DNA of 20,822 nucleotides from Candidatus Neomicrothrix sp. UBA4742 (GTDB taxonomy: Bacteria > Actinomycetota > Acidimicrobiia > Acidimicrobiales > Acidimicrobilacustridaceae): contig DHIQ01000281.1 of the NCBI GenBank assembly GCA_002403895.1, positions 6,707 to 27,528 on the forward strand. The letters run 5' to 3'. Positions 1 through 6,320 of this stretch are shown here, piece after piece. The notes below the pieces were generated by a model that saw only the letters and a program-made list of their open reading frames with translations, made no database searches and was not told where the DNA came from. Both the position numbers and the translations under genes were made by a program. Numbering within the stretch: the first letter of the stretch is position 1; each line of letters opens with the position of its first letter.

Positions 1-48
1 GTAGCTTGCTCTTGCAAACGCAAGGGACCGAGCTTCGGAGGCGACGCG

Positions 49-606
49 ACGAGAATCACGACGATCGGGCGCGGGCGAGTCGGCGGTGCACTAGCGCGGC
101 GATGGGTGACCGCAGGACATGACGTGACGACGCTCGGCAGAGACGGCGGAGATGCCACCGGATCGGACGTCGTGCTGGTTGCGATACCGGGAGACGCCAT
201 CGCCGACGGGCTGGCGATGGTGAGTGGTCTCCGTGGCCAGATCACGATCGACGCGAGCAACAAGTTCGGCGAGCGCCCCACTGGGTTCGATTCCGTGGCG
301 GAACAAGTCAAGTCGTTGACCGGCGGGCCTACGGCGAAGGCATTCAACACGAACTTCGCCGCGCTCTACGACAAGGTTGACGCAGAGACGGTGCCGCCTG
401 GAACGATGTTCGCCTCCGATCCAGAGGCGCGCGACACCACAGAGCAGCTGATACGCGATGCCGGGTTCGATCCCATCCATCTCGGTGATCTGGGGCAGGC
501 TGCGCTACTCGAGGGCCTCATCGCCTTGACGCGAGTTCTCGAAACGGGCGACCTAGGGCCGTTCTTCTACCGGTTCAACCGTCCCGGCGAGATCTCCGCT
601 CGGTGA
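49..606 (+). CDS. NADP/F420-dependent oxidoreductase-like Rossmann protein, non-canonical ACG start
   Basis: The frame encodes about 185 residues of the NADP-dependent F420 oxidoreductase-like (COG2085-type) dinucleotide-binding family. The N-terminal strand and GxGxxG loop (GRGRVGG) lie at codons 7-13, followed by a second strand (DVVLVAIP) and an IDASNKFG segment typical of the family. No ATG, GTG or TTG precedes the Rossmann loop. The first GTG (106) would delete it. A good Shine-Dalgarno GGAGG at 37-41 sits 7 bases before an in-frame ACG (49-51) that reads (M)RITTIG, exactly where the family starts. The frame is also open to base 1, so a start beyond the window edge is possible. Codon choice includes ATA, AGA, ACT and GGA, more mixed than in neighbouring genes. 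The substrate is unknown. It converges on the FAD oxidoreductase. Confidence 0.7.
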   Translation, partial: TRITTIGRGRVGGALARRWVTAGHDVTTLGRDGGDATGSDVVLVAIPGDAIADGLAMVSGLRGQITIDASNKFGERPTGFDSVAEQVKSLTGGPTAKAFNTNFAALYDKVDAETVPPGTMFASDPEARDTTEQLIRDAGFDPIHLGDLGQAALLEGLIALTRVLETGDLGPFFYRFNRPGEISAR

Positions 607-690
607 GCCCGTGAAATCTGCGATTGCACCTCGCCACTCGCAGGTCGTACCAGCAGCACCCATCCACCTCACTGTTTCGGCGACACACCA

Positions 691-1998
691 CTAGGGCTGG
701 GTGATGCCGTGGGCGGCGGCAAAGGCCGGCCAGTCCTGCCACGGGAAGTCGGCGCCGTCCCACCGGGCGCGCAACGTGGGGGCGCTGATGCCGAAGTCGG
801 CCGGCTGGGGCCCATCCGAGAAATCCTGGGCCGGACCGAGGGCTTCGCCTACCCGCTCCGCCACGGAATCTCCCACGAACTGGGCGTAGGCCAGATGCGA
901 AGGCCACACCGCCATGAACGACTCCAGCCCCAACTTCTCGAGCTTGGCCGGCACCGGTTGGGCGACGGCTGACGCATCGGACACCACCACCATGGGGTGT
1001 TGGGCGAGCCGAGTGACATAGACCGACCACGTCAGCCCGTCACGCTGACCCGCGATCGAGGGGCTGAGGGCAAACAGACTGTCGAGCGTCTTGGCCACGA
1101 CGGCGTCATCCACCGGCAACTCGAAGCGGAGATTGGCCGGTCCGAGCGTCGTTTGGGTGTCATCGACGGGCGGCTCCACCAGCCACCCATGATCGGGAGT
1201 TTCGGTGAGCGCCTGGGCGGTGATGGTGAGGTCACCGAAGCGGCCGCTGACCAACGGCAGATCGGGGCCGCGCAGGCACAACACGGTCTGGGCCCGCACC
1301 GCCTGGCACGTGTCAACCAGTTCCTTGGTCGCCTTGCGCTTGGCTTGGTCGGGCAGCCGGGAGCTGAGCTTGGTCAACAGGGTGGCGTTTCCCACTCCCG
1401 CCGCCAGAACCACAAAGCGAGCCACGATGGGAACCGCCACGTCGCCCACCTGTACCTGCACATGGTCGATCTCCCCGTCGGGCAGGAGACCGAACCGCAC
1501 GACCTCGCCCTCGAGGCACCGGTTCTCCAGACCCTTACGCAGTCGGGTGAGCACGGTGGCCGGGTTCATGACGAGATCGGTCTCGGTCACGAACGGCGAA
1601 GACCCTTCCAGCGAGCCCCCTTCGAACGCGACCGGCAGGCCCTCGTCGGGCTCGGCGGAGAGGTTGGCGTCGCTCCACAACCGCGTTCGGGTCGCCACCT
1701 CATCGGGCGCCACGACGTAGCGGGGCGCGTCGGGAGCGAAAGGCACTCCGTTGGACTCGGCCCACAGCCGCCACCAGCCCGCCGCCCGCCGGGCCGGCTG
1801 GATCCGGTTGGCATCGTTGCCGTCGTAGCCGGCGGAAAAGTAGCCGGGAGACTCGAGGGTCCCCGCGGCCACGGCGGGGTCGGAGACCACGCAGACCGAG
1901 TAGGTCCGGGCCAGTTCCCGAGCCAGGTACAGGCCTTGAATCCCCGCGCCCACGATGAGGACGTCGACGCCGAGATCGCCGTCGAGATCAGTAGGCAT
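691..1998 (-). CDS. FAD-dependent oxidoreductase (DAO/glycine oxidase-like)
   Basis: This is a 435-residue flavoprotein. An N-terminal beta-alpha-beta FAD-binding fold has the glycine motif VGAGIQG (about residues 16-22), and a second adenine-side segment (VVLAAGVGNATLL, near residue 195) is typical of D-amino-acid-oxidase-type proteins. The rest resembles the substrate-binding half of DAO-fold enzymes, but the substrate cannot be read from sequence. There is no signal peptide or membrane helix, so it is probably cytosolic. The ATG at 1998 is supported by a TAGGTT hexamer six bases upstream, which fits leaderless initiation. It appears monocistronic, converging on the oxidoreductase-like gene at 49-606 with 84 bases between stops. 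The opposite strand is open over a long stretch, an artefact of high G+C. Confidence 0.8.
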   Translation of the reverse strand: MPTDLDGDLGVDVLIVGAGIQGLYLARELARTYSVCVVSDPAVAAGTLESPGYFSAGYDGNDANRIQPARRAAGWWRLWAESNGVPFAPDAPRYVVAPDEVATRTRLWSDANLSAEPDEGLPVAFEGGSLEGSSPFVTETDLVMNPATVLTRLRKGLENRCLEGEVVRFGLLPDGEIDHVQVQVGDVAVPIVARFVVLAAGVGNATLLTKLSSRLPDQAKRKATKELVDTCQAVRAQTVLCLRGPDLPLVSGRFGDLTITAQALTETPDHGWLVEPPVDDTQTTLGPANLRFELPVDDAVVAKTLDSLFALSPSIAGQRDGLTWSVYVTRLAQHPMVVVSDASAVAQPVPAKLEKLGLESFMAVWPSHLAYAQFVGDSVAERVGEALGPAQDFSDGPQPADFGISAPTLRARWDGADFPWQDWPAFAAAHGITQP

Positions 1999-2004
1999 GG
2001 CAGA

Positions 2005-2010
2005 AACCTA
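2005..2010 (-). promoter_or_regulatory. -10 element of the FAD oxidoreductase gene (leaderless)
   Basis: On the minus strand the hexamer TAGGTT is followed by six bases and then the ATG at 1998. This is the spacing expected if transcription begins at the start codon. No Shine-Dalgarno is visible, and no clear -35 was recognised. Confidence 0.5.
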
Positions 2011-2048
2011 GCGGCACCATGGGTCTCTGGTGGGGAACGTCCGGGCGT

Positions 2049-3011
2049 TCATGACGCCGGCGACGGGGGTTCCGTCGCCGGCGGAGGCGCCCTCGTGCGG
2101 TCGGCCCGGGAGCGCAGATGGGCACTCCCGATCGGCACCGCCACCGTGATGGCGATCAGGATCGGCAGCACCCACCTCGGCTCGTGGAATGCCGGTTGGA
2201 CCAACAGCTCAGCGGCCACCAGCCACAACACGACCGCCAGGGAGACCCTGAGCAGGAGGTCATCGACGACCACCCCGCTCACGAACCAGTAGAGGCTGCG
2301 GATACCCAGTACGGCGAACGTGCTCGAAGCCAACACCAGGAACGCCGGCTTCTGGGCGGCGAACGCGAGGGGCACGGTCACCGCGAAATAGAGGTCCGTG
2401 GTCACCAGCACGGTCAGCAACGCGAACGCCCTCGTGTAACGACGCCCGCCGTCGATGCGAGCGACGAAGCGGTCCCCCACCCAGTCGTCGATGAAGTCGA
2501 GGTGACGGCTCAGGAAATTGAGGTAGCGGTTCTCCTCGGTCTCGGCCTCGCGCTCGCCTCGACGGATGAGGATTACCCCACCCACGAGGAAGGCGGCGGA
2601 CAGGACGAACCGCACGGGGTCCTCGGCGTGGTGGCCCAGGAACGCGCCGACGGCGATGGCCGGGATCTTCAGGACGAGACCGAGCCACAGGGCCAGGAAC
2701 ACGGCGCGGTCACCGCGACCGTCGGGCGGGCGGAAGGCGGCCACGATGAGGGCGAAGACCAACACCTGGTCGATGGTGAGGCCCTTCTCGACGGCGAAGC
2801 CGGTGGCGTACTTGATGGCGTAGGTCTCGCCCGCCTGGTTCCACACCAAGCCCACGAACGCGACGCCGACCAGGAGCCACACGATCGACCAGATCCCCGC
2901 CGCCCGCACCTCGATCGGGCCGGTCACCCGCGGCAACGCGAAGAGGTCGAGCGCCAATAGGAGGGGGGCCAGGATCAGCAAGGTGGCCCAGGCCCACCCG
3001 GAGACGTGCAC
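2049..3011 (-). CDS. TerC/Alx-like integral membrane protein with altered metal-site residues
   Basis: This 320-residue polytopic membrane protein has the TerC-family layout. LLALDLF lies in helix 1 (Asp22), the segment GFAVEKGLTIDQVLVF (71-86) corresponds to the family's IEKSLSVDNxFVF, and TTDLYFAVTVPLAFA (204-218) followed by STFAVLGIRSLYW corresponds to ITDLIFAVDSIPA...FAILGLRALYF. TerC proteins are linked to tellurite resistance and Mn2+ export through intramembrane acidic residues. Here the Asp of FAVDS is Thr212 and the Asn of VDN is Gln82, so transport may differ or be lost. The C-terminus is a short Pro/Arg-rich tail. GTG at 3011 is the first possible start: an in-frame TAG lies just upstream, inside a TAGGGT hexamer six bases away. 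It is divergent from the K+ channel gene. Confidence 0.75.
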   Translation of the reverse strand: MHVSGWAWATLLILAPLLLALDLFALPRVTGPIEVRAAGIWSIVWLLVGVAFVGLVWNQAGETYAIKYATGFAVEKGLTIDQVLVFALIVAAFRPPDGRGDRAVFLALWLGLVLKIPAIAVGAFLGHHAEDPVRFVLSAAFLVGGVILIRRGEREAETEENRYLNFLSRHLDFIDDWVGDRFVARIDGGRRYTRAFALLTVLVTTDLYFAVTVPLAFAAQKPAFLVLASSTFAVLGIRSLYWFVSGVVVDDLLLRVSLAVVLWLVAAELLVQPAFHEPRWVLPILIAITVAVPIGSAHLRSRADRTRAPPPATEPPSPAS

Positions 3012-3017
3012 CGAGCG

Positions 3018-3023
3018 ACCCTA
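3018..3023 (-). promoter_or_regulatory. -10 element of the TerC-like gene (leaderless)
   Basis: On the minus strand TAGGGT is followed by exactly six bases and the GTG start at 3011. There is no ribosome-binding site. The TAG inside the hexamer is also the in-frame stop that fixes this GTG as the first usable start. Confidence 0.5.
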
Positions 3024-3052
3024 GACGTTCGCGCACCGGCGACCTTCAAGCC

Positions 3053-3075
3053 GGTCCCCCGGTCCCCCGGTCCCC
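3053..3075. repeat. Short tandem repeat, about three copies of GGTCCCCC
   Basis: Two perfect copies and one seven-base copy of the 8-mer GGTCCCCC run head to tail in the 108-base divergent intergenic region between the TerC-like gene and the channel gene. The repeat lies upstream of both predicted -10 elements. It may be only low-complexity C-rich DNA or a set of protein-binding half-sites. Confidence 0.6.
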
Positions 3076-3105
3076 GATGTCCCCCGCAGTCACCGATCGG
3101 GGTCG

Positions 3106-3111
3106 TACGCT
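3106..3111 (+). promoter_or_regulatory. -10 element of the K+ channel gene (leaderless)
   Basis: TACGCT is followed by eight bases and the GTG at 3120. No Shine-Dalgarno is present. The hexamer supports 3120 over the more upstream in-frame GTG at 3006, which would add an uncharacteristic Pro/Arg-rich leader overlapping the divergent gene. Confidence 0.45.
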
Positions 3112-3119
3112 CCAGCGTC

Positions 3120-3977
3120 GTGGATGCTGAACCGCCAGATCTGGTCAAACCGCACCCCGGTGACGAAGGCGGAGGTGACGTGGTCGGGGTCATCGAGGAC
3201 GTCGTCGAGGACGTCGAACATGCGGCCGAGGAGACGTTCGAGACGCTGCGACAGGACCTGCTGGGGCGTGACGGCTACCTCGGCGTCCTGATCATGACGA
3301 TCGTGACCATGGTGGCCATCCCCATCGGCCTGGTGTTCCGGGGCGGGACGTTGCTGGTCAGCCTGAGCATTGCCCTCTTGGTGGTGACCGCCATGTCCCG
3401 CTCGAAGGTGAAGCGCGGCCTGCGCATCGTGGCCATGGTCACCACCGGATCAGTGGTGGTCATCTCGTTGATCGCGACCGTCACCGGCGACAAGTTCGAT
3501 CCCCAGAACGCGACCTGGGTGCAGGCGACGTTCATCCTGCTCTACACCGCGGTCATCGCCCTGTGCTTCCCGGTGATCCTCCGGCGGGCGTTCAGCCACA
3601 AGCGGGTGACGCTCAACACGGTGGCCGCGTCGCTGGCCGCCTACCTGCTCATCGGCCTGATCTTCGCCGGGGGCTACCGGTTCGTCGACATCGTCGCCCA
3701 CCCCATGTTCAGCCAACCGAACACCAACGGGTTCACCAACGAATACTTCAGCTATGTCACCCTGTCGACGGTCGGGTTCGGCGACTTCACCCCGAACAAC
3801 GACGGTGGGCGCACCCTGGCCATGCTCGAGGCGCTGTTCGGTCAGGCCTTCCTGGTCACCATCGTGGCCATGGTGGTGGCCAACCTGGGCCGCGAGCACG
3901 TGCAGTTGCGCCGACGGCGGGGGGAGTCCGAGTTCGACGACGACGCGCCACCGACAGGTTCGGCGCCACCGACCTGA
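3120..3977 (+). CDS. Potassium channel, ion-channel-2 pore family, no recognisable voltage sensor
   Basis: The 285-residue membrane protein has a canonical K+ selectivity filter TVGFGD (217-222) inside the pore segment YFSYVTLSTVGFGDFTPNNDGGR. The final helix (about 236-255) follows it and a helix at about 167-185 precedes it, giving the TM-pore-TM core. Four further hydrophobic segments lie before that (about 54-73, 77-91, 102-121, 135-153), so the topology resembles a six-helix channel. No regularly spaced Arg/Lys helix of an S4 voltage sensor is visible. The N-terminal 50 residues are acidic and cytosolic, probably helical (Val/Glu/Asp-rich). The C-terminal tail is short and charged, with no RCK/TrkA-N domain. 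The start at GTG 3120 is chosen from the upstream TACGCT. It should conduct K+ passively; gating is unknown. Confidence 0.85.
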   Translation: MDAEPPDLVKPHPGDEGGGDVVGVIEDVVEDVEHAAEETFETLRQDLLGRDGYLGVLIMTIVTMVAIPIGLVFRGGTLLVSLSIALLVVTAMSRSKVKRGLRIVAMVTTGSVVVISLIATVTGDKFDPQNATWVQATFILLYTAVIALCFPVILRRAFSHKRVTLNTVAASLAAYLLIGLIFAGGYRFVDIVAHPMFSQPNTNGFTNEYFSYVTLSTVGFGDFTPNNDGGRTLAMLEALFGQAFLVTIVAMVVANLGREHVQLRRRRGESEFDDDAPPTGSAPPT

Positions 3978-4032
3978 CTCGCCGGCCTGAGGCCACCACC
4001 AGTGGCGTGCACGAGCCACGCATCCTGCGCAC

Positions 4033-4038
4033 TACCCT
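4033..4038 (+). promoter_or_regulatory. -10 element of the SixA-like gene (leaderless)
   Basis: TACCCT lies six bases before the GTG at 4045 with no Shine-Dalgarno between. A second in-frame GTG at 4051 would also preserve the protein, but the spacing favours 4045. Confidence 0.45.
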
Positions 4039-4044
4039 TCGTCG

Positions 4045-4509
4045 GTGGCCGTGTACCTCGTCCGACACGCCCACGCCGGGAACCGGTCGCAATGGAGCGG
4101 TGCCGATGACGAGCGACCCATCAGTGCCAAGGGTCGCCAGCAGTCGTCGGGCGTCATGGCGCTCTTGGCCGACGCCACCATCACCCGGGTGTCGTCCAGT
4201 CCTGCCGCCCGCTGCACCGAGACCGTCGCACCGCTGGCCGAAGCGCACGGCCTGACGGTAGTCGTCGACAAGCAACTGGCAGAGGGGAGCGAGCCCCGGC
4301 CCTGCATCCAAACCGTGCTCGACCCGTCGTCCGACGGTCTGGTGTTGTGCAGCCACGGCGACTTGATCCCCAAGATCATCCGGCGGCTGTCGGCCGACGG
4401 CATGCGCACCAAGGACCCGAACCTCAGCCAGAAGGGCTCTATCTGGGTACTGGAGGTCGACGACGGCAAGGTCGTTTCCGGCCGCTACCTCCCGCCGCTG
4501 CTCGCCTAG
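4045..4509 (+). CDS. SixA-type phosphohistidine phosphatase (histidine phosphatase superfamily)
   Basis: At 154 residues it has the length of SixA-type enzymes, which dephosphorylate phosphohistidine in phosphorelay or PTS-like proteins. The catalytic RHG-type motif is YLVRHAHAG (Arg7, nucleophile His8), SSPAARCTET supplies a phosphate-binding Arg (about 56), the family's acid/base region contains LAEGSEP (Glu80), and the second histidine motif is CSHGD (His104). There is no signal peptide, so it is cytosolic. The physiological substrate cannot be read from context. Oddity: its TAG stop (4507-4509) is the first three bases of a TAGTGG-ended inverted-repeat element, so the C-terminus may have been reset by an insertion. 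It is downstream of, and co-directional with, the channel gene, but has its own likely promoter. Confidence 0.8.
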   Translation: MAVYLVRHAHAGNRSQWSGADDERPISAKGRQQSSGVMALLADATITRVSSSPAARCTETVAPLAEAHGLTVVVDKQLAEGSEPRPCIQTVLDPSSDGLVLCSHGDLIPKIIRRLSADGMRTKDPNLSQKGSIWVLEVDDGKVVSGRYLPPLLA

Positions 4510-4616
4510 TGGTCTGTCTGAGATTTGATGAGGTGGGTGCGGCGCTCGTCCATCGCCATCAACGCGGTGTCTCCGCGCCTTTGACCCACCAGATCAAATT
4601 CGCGACGGACCACTAG
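4506..4616. mobile_element. MITE-like element, 32-base imperfect terminal inverted repeats, TA at both ends
   Basis: The left arm (4507-4538) and the reverse complement of the right arm (4584-4615) match at 25 of 32 positions without gaps. Both begin TAGTGGTC and end GGTGGGT. The element is about 110 bases, encodes nothing convincing, and has TA at both outer ends, which would suit TA-targeting (IS630/Tc1-mariner-like) transposition. The family assignment is inference. The left end supplies the stop codon of the SixA-like gene. Confidence 0.55.
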
Positions 4617-4883
4617 TGGTGTGTCTGGCAAATGTTCCGGGAGGTACGAGCAGATCGGCAGTTCTGGCGCGTCCTCTACCGGCACATCGGTGACGCGCCG
4701 ACGCAGCCGGCTGCCGATGTTCCGGGACACCCCTGGCACCGCCTTCGGGCGCGGTGGAAGGCGTGTCCTTTGGGGCGCAAACTGGCGAGTTGGCCGATGA
4801 CCACCGAGCCGCCTTTATGCATGCTCAGACGTTCGGCAGATACGGCCAGATCCGCCTTCAGGCTGTTGGCCTGGGACTGGGCG
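4614..4883. other. Intergenic segment with repeat termini and a long hairpin; no convincing gene
   Basis: The segment opens with TAGTGGTGTGTCTG (4614-4627), matching the left end of the preceding element (4507-4520) at 13 of 14 bases, so it may be a second, solitary element end sharing the same TA. The 11-mer ATGTTCCGGGA occurs directly repeated at 4632-4642 and 4717-4727. Between them lies a nested hairpin (listed separately). Neither strand gives a recognisable protein. Short open frames read as Arg/Pro-rich translations without motifs. It is probably debris of one or more insertion sequences. Confidence 0.4.
4654..4718. repeat. Nested inverted repeat able to form a 65-base hairpin
   Basis: Outer arms ATCGGCAG (4654-4661) and CTGCCGAT (4711-4718) are perfectly complementary. 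Inside them GGCGCGTC (4666-4673) pairs with GACGCGCC (4692-4699), and ACCG (4678-4681) with CGGT (4688-4691), leaving a six-base loop. Such subterminal foldbacks occur in IS ends and structured RNAs. Which applies here is not determined. Confidence 0.5.
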
Positions 4884-5180
4884 CTACTTGAGTTCGACGA
4901 AGAGCGCGTGGAGTTCCGTCGTGCCGACGTTCAGGGCGGAATGCTCTTCGGCCTCCCTCCACATCGTGTCACCCGCCTGGATCTCAACTTCAGCGCTCTG
5001 CCCCGACGCGTCGGTCAACTTCACTTTTCCACCTTCGAGGGCGTGCAGGAGGTAGTCGGGATGGGAGTGTTGATCGGACTCGTCGCCTGGCTTCATCCGC
5101 ACATCCAGCAGGCGTACGCGCTCGTTCTCGAACAGCACCTTGTATACGTGGGGTGCGACCTGGGCTGCCTCTTTCGCCAT
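4884..5180 (-). CDS. Small single-domain cupin protein
   Basis: This 98-residue protein folds as one cupin barrel. Motif 1 includes MKPGDESDQHSHPDYLLHALEGG, with candidate metal ligands His38 and His40. Motif 2 includes GDTMWREAEEHSALNVGTTEL with His80. A Glu after the first pair, common in metal cupins, is not obvious. Small cupins of this type are often uncharacterised or act in metal-dependent isomerase, dioxygenase or sensing roles; no specific function is claimed. The ATG at 5180 is fixed by a strong Shine-Dalgarno (GAGGAG, six-base spacer), in contrast to the leaderless genes around it. A longer frame extends to 5330 but lacks family similarity. The gene lies in the compositionally distinct segment, with the APH-like gene upstream on the same strand. 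Confidence 0.8.
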   Translation of the reverse strand: MAKEAAQVAPHVYKVLFENERVRLLDVRMKPGDESDQHSHPDYLLHALEGGKVKLTDASGQSAEVEIQAGDTMWREAEEHSALNVGTTELHALFVELK

Positions 5181-5432
5181 GGCGGACTCCTCTTCGCGAT
5201 CTGCTGCCGACGTGTCTCTGCGGGAGCGTAGCGCGCTCCCCGATCGGCTGATGGCCCTCGCGTCGACCGCCGGGCAGACAGAGTCGGCAGCATCGATCGG
5301 GGTCGACCACAGCGGGCGGCGAGCTGGCACCGAGCCACGCGTCCACGCCTTACCCAGCCTGGGTGTCGGGCGTCGACGAAGCGCTCCAGACCACGCCTGA
5401 GCACGTTGCCGCAGGCCGCCTCCTACCGCCGC
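5181..5432. other. Intergenic region between the APH-like and cupin genes
   Basis: No protein gene is supported. It holds the cupin Shine-Dalgarno and a perfect 7-bp stem with five-base loop, GGGAGCG/CGCTCCC (5222-5240), about 40 to 60 bases upstream of the cupin start. It also has a 13-base perfect inverted repeat ACCCAGCCTGGGT (5352-5364), which could be an operator, and a 7-bp hairpin overlapping the APH-like stop codon (5426-5443) that could weakly terminate transcription. The function of each is inference. Confidence 0.4.
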
Positions 5433-6320
5433 CTACGCGGCGGTCAGCGGTCGTACTCCAAGAGCGGCGAGCTTGTGCCATGAACGCTCGACGATCCGCG
5501 GGTAGGTGTGGAGGTAGTACGGCAGCGCGGCGCAGGCTTGATTGATCGCTGCGCCGCGGCTGCGAGCGAGGGTGGCGTCGTCGACGCCGAGCGCGTCCAA
5601 GAACACACCGCGCGACTCGTCGGTGAACAGCGGCGACCACACGACCTGTACGTCGACGGCAGGATCGCCAGCACACGCTGAGCCCCAATCGACGATGCCG
5701 CACAGCCGGCCGTCGCTAACGAGGCAGTTCCCTTCGAGATCTCCTTGCACCCAGACCGGCGCGCCGTCGTGAGGGATCGCGGCCATGGCTTCTTCCCACA
5801 CGTCGAGAGCAGCCGCGGCGTCGATCAGGTGGTTCGCACGGTCGATCGCCCAGCGCGTGGAGGCGTCGTACGTGGCCAGAGGTCGAGCGCGGTTCGTGGC
5901 TGGCGGCGCGTCGGCCGTGGGCACAGCTTGGAGTGCGCGGACCACCTTGGCGAGCGCCAACGCGAATTCCACGGGATCCTCGAACCGGTCGAGGGCGGCG
6001 CCCTCTCCCGTTATCCATCTGTGGACTGCCCACCGGTACGGGTAACCGTCTGCGGGCTCACCGACGGCAATCGGATCGGGCAGGGCAATCGGAAGATGTG
6101 GTGCGAGCCGAGGCAGCCACCTCGCTTCAAGCTCGGGCTGTCCCGCCGCCCAATGAATGCGGGGTAGACGGACCACGAGATCCGCGCCCAGACGCCAGAT
6201 GGCGTTGTCGGTACCCCACGGCTCAACCAGGACCAATGGCAGGTCGGCGAGATGCGGCATCTGCGTCGCGAGGAGTCGGTGGACAAGCGTGTCGGCGACC
6301 TCGACCTCGTCATCGTGCAT
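5433..6320 (-). CDS. Aminoglycoside phosphotransferase (APH)-family protein with altered catalytic loop
   Basis: The 295-residue protein matches the APH-fold small-molecule kinase family. N-terminal features include GTDNAIWRLGADLVVRLPRIHWA (36-58), with VVRLP carrying the position usually used for ATP contact. The interdomain stretch is PYRWAVHRWITGE (94-106), the catalytic segment VWVQGDLEGNCLVSDGRL (189-206), and the metal-binding IVDWGSACAGDPAVD (209-223). Relatives carry HGDLHPGN. Here the His is Gln192 and one residue is missing between Asp194 and Asn198, so activity may be reduced or changed. Asp211 of the DFG-like motif is kept. Antibiotic resistance should not be assumed, as many homologues act on other substrates. 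The start at ATG 6320 is where family members begin (MHDDEVEV). The frame is open to 6431 without similarity. No clear Shine-Dalgarno. Confidence 0.8.
   Translation of the reverse strand: MHDDEVEVADTLVHRLLATQMPHLADLPLVLVEPWGTDNAIWRLGADLVVRLPRIHWAAGQPELEARWLPRLAPHLPIALPDPIAVGEPADGYPYRWAVHRWITGEGAALDRFEDPVEFALALAKVVRALQAVPTADAPPATNRARPLATYDASTRWAIDRANHLIDAAAALDVWEEAMAAIPHDGAPVWVQGDLEGNCLVSDGRLCGIVDWGSACAGDPAVDVQVVWSPLFTDESRGVFLDALGVDDATLARSRGAAINQACAALPYYLHTYPRIVERSWHKLAALGVRPLTAA

Noticed and set aside
997..2292. Long plus-strand open frame (431 codons) antisense to the FAD oxidoreductase
   Set aside because: Translation is Gly/Arg/His-rich with no domain. It mirrors a clear flavoprotein on the other strand, as expected when G+C-rich third positions suppress stops.
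4632..5231. Plus-strand frame of 199 codons over the repeat segment and the cupin gene
   Set aside because: No family features. Its second half is antisense to the cupin, which has metal-ligand motifs and a strong ribosome-binding site.
5433..6320. Calling this an antibiotic-resistance gene
   Set aside because: The family includes many kinases of other substrates and this copy has an altered catalytic loop. Resistance is not supported by sequence alone.
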